A stretch of 64,000 nucleotides of DNA, from NCBI RefSeq assembly GCF_004402235.1, contig NZ_SOFS01000015.1, forward strand, positions 1-64,000. The letters are read 5' to 3'. Made by a program: the position numbers and the translations under genes. This DNA is from Cryobacterium glucosi (lineage in GTDB: Bacteria > Actinomycetota > Actinomycetes > Actinomycetales > Microbacteriaceae). Below are positions 51,058 through 60,347 of the stretch, piece by piece (the stretch's first letter is position 1; each line of letters starts with the position of its first letter). Below the pieces are notes generated by a model that was given only the letters and a program-made list of their open reading frames with translations, was not told where the DNA came from and made no database searches.

Positions 51058-52019
51058 GCGCCCCGACCATGTCCCGTTCCGACCGGGATGGCCTCGCGCG
51101 CCGCCCGTGGCGCGGCACCGTGCGCGAGTACGACCTCTTCAAGGAACTCACGGTCGCCCTCGTCGTCGTCGGGCTCGTGATCGTCGGTCTCTCGGCGATC
51201 GTCGGCTCGCCCGACGAACCGAGCGTGACCCTCAAGTCCTGGGCCCAGGCCCAGCCCGCCGACTTCGTGGCCACCGCGACCGCCGAGCTCGGCGGCACGA
51301 GCGAGACCGCCGGTTACGGCCCGCCGTACAACACCACCGCCGACGCGACCCAGACCATCGGGGCATTCGACCTGCAGAGCTTCTCCGGCGTGCAGCTGCC
51401 GATCGATACGGCCCAGGACCTCGTGATCACCCCGCTGACGACCCTCAACGCTCCGCCGAGCGCCGCTCTCGACGCGTGGAACGCCGGGAGTGACACCGAG
51501 AAGGCCGACTGGACCGCCGCATACACGGATGCCCTCACGAACGCCCCCGATGGCGACCCGGCCCAGGTCGCCACCGGCGACTACGGCCCGGTGCCGGTCC
51601 TGACGGATGCGCTCCTCACAATGGCAAGCCAGGGCGCCCTCGACGGCGTGCTGAACGCCCAGGAGTCGTTCTACAACTCCGACTACACCCGCACGATCCT
51701 GTTCCTCGGCGACGGAGCCTACTTCGGTGACCTCGCGACCGCGGCGCATCTCACCGGCGACCAGTGGGGCATGATGAACGAGACCGGGAACACCCCCGGT
51801 CAGTCGTGGCTGTGGCTGTTCTCCTTCTGGTACCAGATCGAGCCGTTCGCCTCCGCCCCCAACGCCGACCTGCTCGTCGTGCTCCTGATGCTCGTGCTGA
51901 GTGTGCTGCTGACGCTCGTGCCCTTCATCCCTGGCCTGCGGGACATCCCGCGGTGGATTCCGATCCACCGCCTGATCTGGCGGGATTATTACAAGAAGCG
52001 GGCAGCGGGCCGGAGTTGA
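51054..52019 (+). CDS. Membrane protein partnered with cytochrome b, unknown function
   Basis: 321 residues from ATG 51054, which overlaps the cytochrome b stop. One helix at about 31-50 precedes a large Asp/Thr/Ala-rich domain (about 55-265), followed by a helix near 274-296 and a short basic tail (IHRLIWRDYYKKR). A stretch TILFLGDGAYFGDLATAAHLTGDQWGMMNE (in parts) and QSWLWLFSFWYQIEPF recall loops of subunit IV/QcrB C-terminal parts, but no known domain was recognised. It is probably the second half of a split cytochrome b-type complex or its quinone/donor subunit. Topology and coupling are inferred. Confidence 0.65.
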   Translation: MSAPTMSRSDRDGLARRPWRGTVREYDLFKELTVALVVVGLVIVGLSAIVGSPDEPSVTLKSWAQAQPADFVATATAELGGTSETAGYGPPYNTTADATQTIGAFDLQSFSGVQLPIDTAQDLVITPLTTLNAPPSAALDAWNAGSDTEKADWTAAYTDALTNAPDGDPAQVATGDYGPVPVLTDALLTMASQGALDGVLNAQESFYNSDYTRTILFLGDGAYFGDLATAAHLTGDQWGMMNETGNTPGQSWLWLFSFWYQIEPFASAPNADLLVVLLMLVLSVLLTLVPFIPGLRDIPRWIPIHRLIWRDYYKKRAAGRS

Positions 52020-52113
52020 GCGGAGTGCGCCAACACTAGGCTGGGGACGAGATCGATCGTCGCCGAGGTGTCTGCGCGGCCGGTCGCATCCGTGCCTCAC
52101 CGAAAGGCTTTCC

Positions 52114-53082
52114 GTGTCCCGCTACGACCTCAGCCTGCCCGAGCTCCGCGACTACCGGCCGGTCGTCGCTGAGCCGGACGACTTCGACGAGTTCTGGGAG
52201 GACACCCTCGCGGACGCCCGCCGTTTTCCCGACGAACCGCACTTGACCCGGGTCGACTCCCCGCTCAGCCAGGTCGAGGTCTACGACATGACCTTCAACG
52301 GTTTCGCGGGACAGCCCGTGCGCGCCTGGTTCCTGGTGCCGGCGGGCACGACCGGCCCGCTGCCGGCCGTCGTCGAGTACAACGGCTACGGCGGAGGCCG
52401 CGGACTCCCGCACGAGAACCTCGCGTGGGTGACGGCGGGCTATGCCTACCTATTCATGGACACGCGGGGCCAGGGCAGCGTCTGGGGCTCCGGCGGCGAG
52501 ACACCCGACCCGAACGGCACCGGGCCGTCCGCCCCCGGGTTCGTGACCCGCGGGATCGAGCGGCCGCACGACTACTACTACCGCCGGGTCTTCACGGATG
52601 CCGCGCGCGCGATCGACGCCGTGCGCACGATCGACCGGGTCGACCCGACCCGCGTTGCGGTGTGCGGCGGCAGCCAGGGCGGCGGCATCGCGCTCGCGGC
52701 CGCTGGCCTCAGCGAGGGGCTCATCGGGGTCATGCCCGAGGTGCCGTTCCTCTGCCACTTCGAGCGGGCCGTCGAGATCACCGACGGGGACCCGTACCAG
52801 GAGATCGTGCGGTACCTCTCGGTGCACCGCGACCTCGTCGAGCAAACCTTCACGACTCTTTCCTACTTCGACGGCGTGAACTTCGCCAAGCGCGCGACCG
52901 CTCCCGCCCTCTTCTCCGTCGCCCTGATGGACCCGGTCTGCCCGCCGTCGACGGTCTTCGCCGCCCTCAACCACTACGCGGGCGAGGCGGACATCGAGGT
53001 CTACCCGTTCAACCAGCACGAGGGCGGATCCGGGCACCACTGGCTGCGGCAGGCCGCCTGGCTCGAGGAGCGCATCCTCTAA
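52114..53082 (+). CDS. CE7 acetyl xylan esterase / cephalosporin-C deacetylase
   Basis: 322 residues, alpha/beta hydrolase. The nucleophile is in GGSQGGG (residues about 186-192), the oxyanion-type RGQGSVWGSGG near 120, with HEGG and GHHWLRQ near 300-310 providing the His. The N-terminal SRYDLSLPELRDYRPVVAEPDDFDEFWE in parts is CE7-specific. It removes acetyl groups from small xylo-oligosaccharides or cephalosporin C; there is no signal peptide, so it acts in the cytoplasm. GTG start after AAAGGC. A 95-base gap separates it from the cytochrome-b unit. Confidence 0.9.
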   Translation: MSRYDLSLPELRDYRPVVAEPDDFDEFWEDTLADARRFPDEPHLTRVDSPLSQVEVYDMTFNGFAGQPVRAWFLVPAGTTGPLPAVVEYNGYGGGRGLPHENLAWVTAGYAYLFMDTRGQGSVWGSGGETPDPNGTGPSAPGFVTRGIERPHDYYYRRVFTDAARAIDAVRTIDRVDPTRVAVCGGSQGGGIALAAAGLSEGLIGVMPEVPFLCHFERAVEITDGDPYQEIVRYLSVHRDLVEQTFTTLSYFDGVNFAKRATAPALFSVALMDPVCPPSTVFAALNHYAGEADIEVYPFNQHEGGSGHHWLRQAAWLEERIL

Positions 53083-53147
53083 GCACGCGTCTGCTTGCCC
53101 TGTGGATAACTCGAGCGGGATGTCCCCAAGTGTTCTAACGTGACCGC

Positions 53148-53723
53148 ATGCGGATCCGCGCGAGGTACCGACTGGCGACGACGACCCTGTGCGCCGCCGT
53201 GTCCGTAGCCGGTCTAATCGCCCTGTCCGGGTGCGCGTCGTCGCCGGCGCCGTTCGCGAGCCCGTCCGCGTCTCCGACAGCGGATGCAGCCGCTTTCGCC
53301 TCAGAGGCCGACGCCCTTGAGGCCGCGCGAACCGCCTACGCCGCCTATCTGGCGCTGTCGACGACAGTCGGTCACGAGGGTGGGAAGTCGCCTGAGCGTA
53401 TGGCTGCTGTCCTAACCGGCGAAGCGCTCTCGGCCGAGATTAAGTCGCTTCAAGACCTGGCGGCTCGGGGTGAGCACGGAGTTGGCGAATTTCAGTTCGA
53501 TTCGCTGACCCTCCAATCAGCAGACCTGCATTCAGGCAGTGTCGTTGCGTACTTGTGCCTGGACAATTCTGGGGCTGACGTTGTCGACGCGCTGGGAACA
53601 AGCACGGTCCCATCGAGAGTTGCCGAGCGCTACCCCCTCGAAGTCACATTCGCTACGGACTCCCCGCAACATCATCTAATCGTCCAGAAATCGGAATCAT
53701 GGCGTGGCTCGAATTTCTGCTGA
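53148..53723 (+). CDS. Secreted lipoprotein of unknown function
   Basis: 191 residues. A signal peptide of about 30 residues ends with the lipobox LSGC (Cys near 29), followed by a Ser/Pro/Ala spacer and a soluble domain without recognisable motif. The segment SADLHSGSVVAYLCLDNSGADVV and the last Cys are notable. The downstream gene starts inside its end (25-base overlap), so the two are probably co-expressed. Base use is slightly lower in GC than neighbours in the middle (53300-53700). Confidence 0.75.
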   Translation: MRIRARYRLATTTLCAAVSVAGLIALSGCASSPAPFASPSASPTADAAAFASEADALEAARTAYAAYLALSTTVGHEGGKSPERMAAVLTGEALSAEIKSLQDLAARGEHGVGEFQFDSLTLQSADLHSGSVVAYLCLDNSGADVVDALGTSTVPSRVAERYPLEVTFATDSPQHHLIVQKSESWRGSNFC

Positions 53724-54535
53724 TACCACTCCTATCCTCCGGTCTGGCAACCGGATTGAGCTTCAGCGCGACTGACCAATCACTTTGTTCGACTTGGGAG
53801 AGTTTCAACGGCACTTGTGAGCCCCCACCACCGGTCACTGGGGTCGTGAACGGCCGGGGCGTGGACTTGTCGACGGGGTTCGACTCGGGGTCGGGACCCG
53901 GAGGCGCTGCTTCGGGAACGGCTGGCGGCACGGGTAGTGCAAGCGGGACGGGTGGCGCGGGCGCTCCGGGCTCGACCCCGACACCGACTGTGGGGCTGCC
54001 GTTCGTGCGGGACGGGTTCGCCGTCAACTGCCCGCTCTGCGACCCGAATCTCGTGGTCCGCATCAGTGATCTCGTCAATTTCCCGGCGGCAGCACCCGGC
54101 CAGGGCATGGAGCCCAACGGCTGGGCGATCACCGGGCTCCCGGCGAATTTCCTGGCCCAGGCATCCGTGCATGTGCGCACGGGCCTGTTGCTCGGGTTCG
54201 CCGCCGAGGTGCGTTTCACGCCGACACGGTTCCACTGGGACCTCGGCGACGGCGCGGCCGTCGACTCCGCGACGGGTGGCGCGAGCTGGGCCGCCCTCGG
54301 CGTGCCGGAGTTCTCGAACACCGCAACCAGCCACGTCTTCAGGTCAACGGGCCGGCACACCGTGGTGCTGTCGGTCGTGTACTCGGCGGAGTACCGCGCC
54401 GGCGGTCAGCAGTGGCGTCCGGTGCAGGGCACGCTCACGATCGCGGCGCCCCCGATCGCGGTCGTCGTCAGCACGGCCTCGACGGTCCTCGTCGGCCAGG
54501 ACTGCACGGCCAACCCGTCCGGCCCCGGCTGCTGA
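53699..54535 (+). CDS. Secreted PKD-like domain protein
   Basis: 278 residues. A hydrophobic N-terminal segment (AWLEFLLIPLLSSGLATGLSF) can export or anchor the protein. A Gly/Ser/Ala/Pro linker (about 50-95) is followed by a domain with the PKD hallmark FHWDLGDGAAVDSATGG and SHVFRSTGRHTVVLSVVYSAEYR in parts. PKD folds mediate surface or carbohydrate binding. Paired Cys residues (SLCSTW, NGTC, NCPLC, QDC, GPGC) suggest an oxidised extracellular protein. Start ATG 53699 lies within the preceding lipoprotein gene. Confidence 0.7.
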   Translation: MAWLEFLLIPLLSSGLATGLSFSATDQSLCSTWESFNGTCEPPPPVTGVVNGRGVDLSTGFDSGSGPGGAASGTAGGTGSASGTGGAGAPGSTPTPTVGLPFVRDGFAVNCPLCDPNLVVRISDLVNFPAAAPGQGMEPNGWAITGLPANFLAQASVHVRTGLLLGFAAEVRFTPTRFHWDLGDGAAVDSATGGASWAALGVPEFSNTATSHVFRSTGRHTVVLSVVYSAEYRAGGQQWRPVQGTLTIAAPPIAVVVSTASTVLVGQDCTANPSGPGC

Positions 54536-54542
54536 CAGCGAA

Positions 54543-54659
54543 CTACTTGCGGCGCGCGAGCCGGATGGCGATGACGATGATGGCCACAGCGATAGCCGCC
54601 ATCACCACGAAGCCGCCAACGAGAATCAACACGTGCCAGACCGTCAGGTTGTTCAACAT
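54543..54659 (-). CDS. 38-residue single-helix membrane peptide
   Basis: A short frame from ATG 54659 to stop 54543 with the strong ribosome site GGGGGGAGAA just upstream. The product has one hydrophobic helix (about 9-32) and ends in a basic RLARRK. It is convergent with the PKD-like gene and divergent from the BadF-like gene. No homologue is recognised; small membrane peptides of this type may modulate envelope proteins. Confidence 0.6.
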   Translation of the reverse strand: MLNNLTVWHVLILVGGFVVMAAIAVAIIVIAIRLARRK

Positions 54660-54875
54660 TTCTCCCCCCAGAGGCCGGCTGTTGGACCGGCGATACCAGA
54701 AGGCTAGCCGACCCCGGAGTCGCGCGCACGCCCGTCTGCGAGGTCCGTCTCCGGGACTGGCCGTGCGGGGACTGCCCTCCGGGCACGGCAACACGGAATG
54801 ATAGGGACTGTGCACCGACACCTCGCTGGTCGCACCGTAGTTTCGATTCGCCCCCACGACCAAGGACGCCCCGCG

Positions 54876-55820
54876 ATGACCGACGTATCCCGCTCCCTCA
54901 CCATTGATGCCGGCCAGACCGGCATCCGCGCCCTGCTCCGCTCGGCCGACGGACGCCACGACACGTTCGACTTCGCCGGCATTCGCACCGACCGGACTCT
55001 GATGCCCCAGCTCGCCGATGTCGTCAAGGCCGTCGCCGCGACCGAAAGCGGGCTCTCCGACGACCTCGGCATTCGTACCCTGAGCGCCGGCATCTCCGGT
55101 TTCACGCAGTCCGACGCCGACGCCGCCGAACTCCGCCACCTTACCCACGGGCTCGGCGTGCAGGACGTCTTCCTCGCCCACGACTCGGTGACCTCGTACC
55201 TGGGCGCCCTCGGCGACACCCCCGGTGCCGTGATCGCCGTCGGCACCGGCGTCGTCACTCTGGCGGTCGGCGTGGGCGCCGTCGCCCGGGTCGACGGCTG
55301 GGGTTACCTGATCGCGGATGCCGGCAGCGGCTACTGGCTCGGACGTGCCGCCCTCGACGCGGTCATGCGCGACTACGACGGGCGCGGCCCGGTGACAGCC
55401 CTCCGCGATGCCGTTCAGAAGGAATTCCCGAACCTCGAAACCGTCTACCTCGAACTGCAGGCAGACCCCGCCCGGGTGAGCCGGATCGCGGCCTGGTCGC
55501 GCTCGGTCACCGCCCTCGCGCCAACGGATGCCGTCGCCGCTGCGATCTGCGACGCTGCGTCCGCAGAGCTCGCACTGTCGGTGCGCACCGGACTCGAACG
55601 GGTCGGCCAGTCGGTGGTCGACGCACCCGTGATCGGCGGGCTCGGCGGCGTGCTGCGCTCACCCGAGATCGCGACCCGATTCGAGCGCGATCTCCGCCTG
55701 GTCTGGCCGGCCGCGGACATCCGCTTTCCCACCGCGAACGGTCTCGACGGCGCCGCGCTCCTGCCGAACCTGCCCGCCACCAGCGCCGTCCTCAGCCTGG
55801 TCGCGCGCTCCCGCGCCTGA
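54876..55820 (+). CDS. BadF/BadG/BcrA/BcrD-type ATPase, probable amino-sugar kinase
   Basis: 314 residues of the ASKHA (actin-like ATPase) fold. Phosphate motif 1 is LTIDAGQTGIRALL at 8-21, phosphate motif 2 is IAVGTGVVTLAVG near 121-133, and the adenosine-type motif is APVIGGLGGVL near 258-268. Relatives are N-acetylglucosamine kinases and BadF-like proteins. ATG 54876 is preferred since the in-frame ATG at 54798 has no family residues. It stands alone; function is not fixed by context. Confidence 0.8.
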   Translation: MTDVSRSLTIDAGQTGIRALLRSADGRHDTFDFAGIRTDRTLMPQLADVVKAVAATESGLSDDLGIRTLSAGISGFTQSDADAAELRHLTHGLGVQDVFLAHDSVTSYLGALGDTPGAVIAVGTGVVTLAVGVGAVARVDGWGYLIADAGSGYWLGRAALDAVMRDYDGRGPVTALRDAVQKEFPNLETVYLELQADPARVSRIAAWSRSVTALAPTDAVAAAICDAASAELALSVRTGLERVGQSVVDAPVIGGLGGVLRSPEIATRFERDLRLVWPAADIRFPTANGLDGAALLPNLPATSAVLSLVARSRA

Positions 55821-55877
55821 CCCGCGCCCCTCCCGCCCCCTCCCGCCGCGCGCCGCTCGCACGGCGCCCCAGAGATT

Positions 55878-55940
55878 CCGCGAGAGCGCACTTTTGGCCC
55901 TTAAGACTCGGTCTTAAGGGCCAAAATCGTACTCTCGCGG
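55878..55940. terminator. Long bidirectional hairpin between convergent genes
   Basis: TTTTGGCCCTTAAGAC pairs perfectly with GTCTTAAGGGCCAAAA around a TCG loop (16 bp). The outer arms CCGCGAGAG and CTCTCGCGG at 55878 and 55932 continue the pairing, giving about 63 bases of symmetric DNA. It separates the convergent BadF-like gene and sufU; the T and A runs on both sides of the stem fit a bidirectional terminator. Confidence 0.85.
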
Positions 55941-55985
55941 GAGAGAATCAGCCGGGATACGGCGACCCGATCGTGCCGGGCGCGG

Positions 55986-56543
55986 CTAGGCGAGCGGGGC
56001 CGCGGGGGCAGCGGATGCCGCGGCGACCTGCATCAGGGCGGCCTCGAACGCTACCCAGGGCAGCATCGCGCACTTGACCCTGGCCGGGTACTTGGAGACC
56101 CCGGCGAAGGCCGCGGCGTCGCCGAGCACCTCTTCGTCGGGCTCGATCGTGCCGCGCGAACGGAGCAGCTCGCGGAAGGTCGTGACGAGTGCCTCCGCCT
56201 CGGAGACGGTCAGTCCCGTCATCGTGTCCGCGAGCACGGATGCCGACGCCATCGAGATCGAGCAGCCGTCACCCCGCCAGACGAACTGTTCGATCACGGG
56301 AGCAGGGCCGGCGGCATCCGTCACCGCGGCATCCGCTGCGGCACCAGAGCCGGCGCGGACGCCGACGCGAACGGTGATCTCGTCGCCGCAGGTCGTGTTC
56401 ACCTGGTGCGACTCGGCGAGCCGCAGGCCCGGCGCACCGTCGGCGTCGAACACGCCGAACGGCTCGGACGACGCGCCGTGCCGGTACTTGGCGTGGTCGA
56501 GGATGATCTGCTGGTACAGCTGCTGCAGTTCGCTCGAACTCAT
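55986..56543 (-). CDS. sufU: Fe-S cluster assembly sulfur acceptor SufU
   Basis: 185 residues. Zinc/sulfur-transfer cysteines occur in NTTCGDEITVRV (Cys near 52), GDGCSISMASAS (near 93) and ARVKCAMLPW (near 155), with the Gram-positive SufU spacing. An Ala/Asp/Gly-rich insert occurs near 65-80. It receives sulfur from SufS. The ATG overlaps the sufS stop by 4 bases. The start is as expected (LQQLYQQIILDHAKYRHG). Confidence 0.93.
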   Translation of the reverse strand: MSSSELQQLYQQIILDHAKYRHGASSEPFGVFDADGAPGLRLAESHQVNTTCGDEITVRVGVRAGSGAAADAAVTDAAGPAPVIEQFVWRGDGCSISMASASVLADTMTGLTVSEAEALVTTFRELLRSRGTIEPDEEVLGDAAAFAGVSKYPARVKCAMLPWVAFEAALMQVAAASAAPAAPLA

Positions 56544-57856
56544 GGCTTCACTCCAAAGAAGGGGGCGACCTCGTGCATGGCGGCCAGGAACTGGTCGACC
56601 TCGTCGGTCGTCGTGTAGAGGTAGGTGCTGGCGCGCGTGGACGCCGTGATGCCGAGGCGGCGGTGCAGCGGCTGGGCGCAGTGATGGCCGACCCGCACGG
56701 CGATGCCGGCCTCGTCGAGGAACTGGCCGACGTCGTGAGCATGCACCCCGGCGACGTCGAAGGCGGCGAGGCCGATGCGGTCGATGCCGGCGGCCGGGCC
56801 GAGTACCCGAACGCCGGGGATCTCGGCGAGCCCGGCCACGAGGCGCTGGCCGAGTTCGGCCTCACGGAGGGCGATCCGGTCCATGCCGGTTTCGGTCAGG
56901 TAGTCGACAGCGGCGGCGAGGGCGATCGCCTGCGAGATGCGCTGGGTGCCTGCCTCGAAGCGCTGCGGCGGCGCGAGGAACTCGGCGTGCTCCATATCGA
57001 CGGTCGTGATCATCGAACCGCCGGTCAGGAACGGCGGCAGCCCGGCGAGCAGCTCCGCCTTGCCGAAGAGCGCTCCGATGCCGGTCGGGCCGAGCATCTT
57101 GTGCCCGGAGAAGACGGCGAAGTCCACGTCGAGCGCGGCGACGTCGACCGGCAGGTGCGGAACGGTCTGGCAGGCGTCGAGCAGCACGAGGGCGCCGAAG
57201 CGGTGGGCGAGCTCGACGAGCTCGGCCACGGGATTGATCGTGCCGACGACGTTGGACGCGTGGGTGAACGCGAGCAGGCGGGTGCGCGGGCCGACGATCG
57301 TTGCCGCGGCCGCGAGGTCGAGGGTGCCATCGTCGAGAACGGGGATGAAGCGCAGGGTCGCCCCGGTGCGCAGGGCGAGCTGCTGCCACGGGATCAGGTT
57401 GGCGTGGTGTTCCATCTCGGTCACGACGATCTCGTCGCCGGCCCCGATGCGGAACCGGGCGGCATCCGGGCCGCCGAGGCCGAGTGAGGCGTTGGAGATC
57501 GCGTACGCGACGAGGTTGACTCCCTCGGTCGCGTTCGAAGTCCAGACGAGTTCGTCGGGCTGCGCGCCGATGAAGGCGGCCACGGTCTCCCTGGCGCTCT
57601 CGAAGACCTCGGTCGCCGCGAACGCGAGGGTGTGAGCGCCGCGGTGCACGGCCGCGTTGCGTTGCTCGTAGTACTCCTGCTCGGCTTCCATCACGCTGAT
57701 CGGGTTCTGCGAGGTGGCCCCGGAGTCCAGATAGTTGAGCGGATGCCCGTTGATGCGCTGCTCGAGGATCGGGAAGTCGTTGCGGATGCGAGCGACCTCG
57801 TCCTCGGTCAGCGCCACGGCGGCGGCACGACGGAACGATGGGGCGGAAAGCGTCAT
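56540..57856 (-). CDS. sufS: Cysteine desulfurase SufS
   Basis: 438 residues, PLP-dependent. The PLP lysine is in VFSGHKMLGPTG, the substrate-Cys-binding AVHRGAHTLAF is present, the catalytic Cys is in VGHHCAQPLH, and RASTYLYTTTDEVD is the C-terminal block. It releases sulfur from cysteine for Fe-S clusters through SufU. Only 4 bases separate it from modC upstream, so it may be transcribed with the molybdate operon. ATG start. Confidence 0.95.
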   Translation of the reverse strand: MTLSAPSFRRAAAVALTEDEVARIRNDFPILEQRINGHPLNYLDSGATSQNPISVMEAEQEYYEQRNAAVHRGAHTLAFAATEVFESARETVAAFIGAQPDELVWTSNATEGVNLVAYAISNASLGLGGPDAARFRIGAGDEIVVTEMEHHANLIPWQQLALRTGATLRFIPVLDDGTLDLAAAATIVGPRTRLLAFTHASNVVGTINPVAELVELAHRFGALVLLDACQTVPHLPVDVAALDVDFAVFSGHKMLGPTGIGALFGKAELLAGLPPFLTGGSMITTVDMEHAEFLAPPQRFEAGTQRISQAIALAAAVDYLTETGMDRIALREAELGQRLVAGLAEIPGVRVLGPAAGIDRIGLAAFDVAGVHAHDVGQFLDEAGIAVRVGHHCAQPLHRRLGITASTRASTYLYTTTDEVDQFLAAMHEVAPFFGVKP

Positions 57857-57860
57857 GCTC

Positions 57861-58652
57861 CTAGGTTAAGCCGTCTTCGCGGGATTCGGCCGTCCCAGGG
57901 GTGAGGCCGAAGGTCAGGGCGCGGGTGAATGCGGCGCGAGGGTTCGCGAAGACCTCGCGGGTGGGGCCCGCCTCGACGATCCGGCCGTCCTCGAGCACGA
58001 TCACCCGGTCGGCGAGGGCGAGGGCGTCGAGCGGATCATGGGTGACCAGGATCACGGAACGGTCGGACAGCATCCGGTGCAGCAGCTGGCGTTGGGCCGG
58101 CACGGCTGCGACGTCGAGGGAGGTCATCGGCTCGTCGAGCAGCAGGAGGCGCGGCCGCGCGGCGAGGGCGCGCGCGACGGCGACCCGCTGCGCCTGGCCG
58201 CCCGAGAGGGCGCCGGGCTTGCGGTCGGCGAGGTCGGCGACGTCCGCGGCGACGAGCCATTCCTCGGCGAGCTCACGCGCCCTGGCGCGGGGGGCCCCTG
58301 CGCTCCGCGGACCGAAGGCGACGTTGTCGCGCACGGACAGGTGCGGGAACAGGAGAGGCTCCTGGGCGAGAAGCACGGTGCCGCGGGAGTGCGGCGGAGT
58401 CCAGGTGCCGGCGCGGGGGACGGTGCCGGTGCGTCCGCCGGGTGCAGCGGATGCCGAGGGCAGGTCGAAGAGGACGTGGCCGGCGAGGCTCGCGCGGCCG
58501 GAATCGGGTCGCAGCAGGCCCGCGCTGATCTGCACGACGGTCGACTTCCCTGCCCCGTTGGAGCCGAGGAGGGCGACGGTCTCCCCCGGCTGCACGCTGA
58601 AGGCGACATCGAGGTTCCGGTGTGCGAGGACCGCCTCGAACTCGAAGGTCAT
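57861..58652 (-). CDS. modC: Molybdate ABC transporter ATP-binding protein (ModC-like, no TOBE domain)
   Basis: 263 residues. Walker [15 protein letters not shown] signature [14 protein letters not shown], Walker [14 protein letters not shown], and the switch His in VILVTHDP are complete. Full-length ModC usually carries a C-terminal molybdate-binding TOBE domain (about 350 residues in all); here it is missing, while a separate TOBE domain is found in the regulator at 60344. Overlaps modB by 4 bases. Confidence 0.88.
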   Translation of the reverse strand: MTFEFEAVLAHRNLDVAFSVQPGETVALLGSNGAGKSTVVQISAGLLRPDSGRASLAGHVLFDLPSASAAPGGRTGTVPRAGTWTPPHSRGTVLLAQEPLLFPHLSVRDNVAFGPRSAGAPRARARELAEEWLVAADVADLADRKPGALSGGQAQRVAVARALAARPRLLLLDEPMTSLDVAAVPAQRQLLHRMLSDRSVILVTHDPLDALALADRVIVLEDGRIVEAGPTREVFANPRAAFTRALTFGLTPGTAESREDGLT

Positions 58653-59485
58653 GAGAGCCCTCGCGGCCGGTGGGTCGCCACCATGACGACGACGGCGACC
58701 ACGACGAGGACGAGCGCGAGCGCGACGGCGGCATCCGGATCCGTCTCGCGCTGCAGGTAGATCTCGAGCGGCAGCGTGCGGGTGACACCCTCGAGGCTGC
58801 CCGCGAAGGTCAGGGTCGCACCGAACTCGCCGAGCGCCCGTGCGAAGGCGAGCACGGCCCCCGAGACGAGCCCGGGCACGACGAGCGGCAGGGTCACCCG
58901 CCAGAACACGGTGTTCGGGGCGGCGCCGAGGGTCGCGGCGACGGCCTCGTATCGCGCGCCAGAGGCCCGCAGCGTCGCCTCGACGCTGAGCACGAGGAAC
59001 GGGAGCGCGACGAACGCCTGCGCGAGAGCGACGGCCGTCGTCGAGAACGCGATCTGGATTCCCAGCACTTCGAAGGTCTGGCCGAGCAGCCCGCGGCGGC
59101 CGAATGTCGAGAGCAAGGCGATGCCGCCGACGACGGGAGGCAGCACGAGCGGCAGCAGCACGAACGCCCGCACGAAGCGCTGGCCGCGGAACCGACTCCG
59201 GGCGAGCACGACCGCCATCGGCACCCCGAGCAGCAGGCAGAGCGCCGTGCTCGCCGTGGCCGTGCGGAGGCTGAGCAGCAGCGCCGCGATCGCGGACGGC
59301 GAGGTGACGAGCGCGCCGAAGTTCGCCCAGTCGACCCTGGCGGTCATCCCGACGATCGGCAGCACGATGAAGAGCGCGCCGACGGCAGCGACAGCGACGA
59401 TCCAGCGCGGCACCCCGAGCACCTCGGCATTCTCCCGCGCCGTGCCGCGCAGAAAGACCGCCGCCCCGCCGCTGGCCCGTGTCAT
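58649..59485 (-). CDS. modB: Molybdate ABC transporter permease (ModB)
   Basis: 278 residues, about six membrane helices. The EAA loop for ATPase docking is [27 protein letters not shown] near 178-204. [17 protein letters not shown] is the ModB-type block. The N-terminal 20 residues are a cytoplasmic lead with charged residues. It follows modA by 7 bases and overlaps modC. Confidence 0.92.
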   Translation of the reverse strand: MTRASGGAAVFLRGTARENAEVLGVPRWIVAVAAVGALFIVLPIVGMTARVDWANFGALVTSPSAIAALLLSLRTATASTALCLLLGVPMAVVLARSRFRGQRFVRAFVLLPLVLPPVVGGIALLSTFGRRGLLGQTFEVLGIQIAFSTTAVALAQAFVALPFLVLSVEATLRASGARYEAVAATLGAAPNTVFWRVTLPLVVPGLVSGAVLAFARALGEFGATLTFAGSLEGVTRTLPLEIYLQRETDPDAAVALALVLVVVAVVVMVATHRPRGLS

Positions 59486-59492
59486 CTGACGC

Positions 59493-60347
59493 TCACGGGG
59501 TGCCGAAGCCGGTGGCCGCGAGCACCTTCTGCCCGGTCGGTCCGGTCACGAAGTCCGCGAACAGGGTCCCGAGGTCGCGGTGCGGGCTCGTGGCGACGAC
59601 GCCGATCGGATACGAGTTCACGGCCGAGCCGGATTCGGGAAACGGGATGCCGAGGACGCTCGTGCCCGCTCCGGCGATGTCCGTGACGTAGACGAGGCCG
59701 GCATCCGCTTCACCGGAGGAGACCTTGCCGAGCACGTCGGTGACGGCGTTCTCTTCGCTGACCGGGGTGAGGGTCACGCCGGTCGCCTTCTCGATCGTGG
59801 TGGTCGCGGTACCGCAGGGCACCTGGGCGGCGCAGATGACGACCTTGGTGGCGGGGTTCGCGAGGTCGGCGAAGCTCGTGACGCCGGCCGGGTTGCCCGG
59901 CGGTACGGCGATCTCGAGGGTGTTGGTCGCGAACACCGTCGGGGCGTCTGCGACGAGGCCGGCATCGGTGAGCTTGGCCATGTTCTTCGTGTCGGCAGAG
60001 GCGAAGACGTCGGCGGGGGCGCCCTCGGTGATCTGGGTGACGAGGTCGGCAGAACCGGCGAAGTTCAGCGCAACGGTCACGCCGGGGTTCGCGGCCTCGA
60101 ACTCGGTCGCGAGCTCGGTGAAGGTCTTCTTCAGGGAGGCCGCAGCGAAGACGGTCAGGGTCTCCGGCGCACGGCTCGCGGCACCCGTCGACGCAGCGGA
60201 TGCCGCGGCGGACGCGGACGCGGACGCGCCGGCCCCGGCCGGGCCTGCACACGCCGTCGTCAGCGCGGCGACGGCCAGGACGGCAAGCGAGGCAAGAACG
60301 TAACGGCGAGCGGGGTGACGTCGAGCGGGGTGACGGCGAGTGCTCAC
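59493..60347 (-). CDS. modA: Molybdate-binding lipoprotein ModA
   Basis: 284 residues from GTG 60347. A lipoprotein signal ends in LTTAC (Cys near 33). The binding domain begins [17 protein letters not shown] near 70, typical of ModA, and includes the anion-binding [11 protein letters not shown]. The first 15 residues repeat RRHPA, coded by a tandem 15-base repeat at 60306-60340. The GTG overlaps the stop of the TOBE regulator (GTGA). Longer frame upstream overlaps that gene and is rejected. Confidence 0.9.
   Translation of the reverse strand: MSTRRHPARRHPARRYVLASLAVLAVAALTTACAGPAGAGASASASAAASAASTGAASRAPETLTVFAAASLKKTFTELATEFEAANPGVTVALNFAGSADLVTQITEGAPADVFASADTKNMAKLTDAGLVADAPTVFATNTLEIAVPPGNPAGVTSFADLANPATKVVICAAQVPCGTATTTIEKATGVTLTPVSEENAVTDVLGKVSSGEADAGLVYVTDIAGAGTSVLGIPFPESGSAVNSYPIGVVATSPHRDLGTLFADFVTGPTGQKVLAATGFGTP

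Noticed and set aside
53101..53109. TGTGGATAA, a perfect DnaA-box sequence
   Set aside because: Only one copy was noticed, with no cluster, AT-rich region or dnaA/dnaN genes; not an origin.
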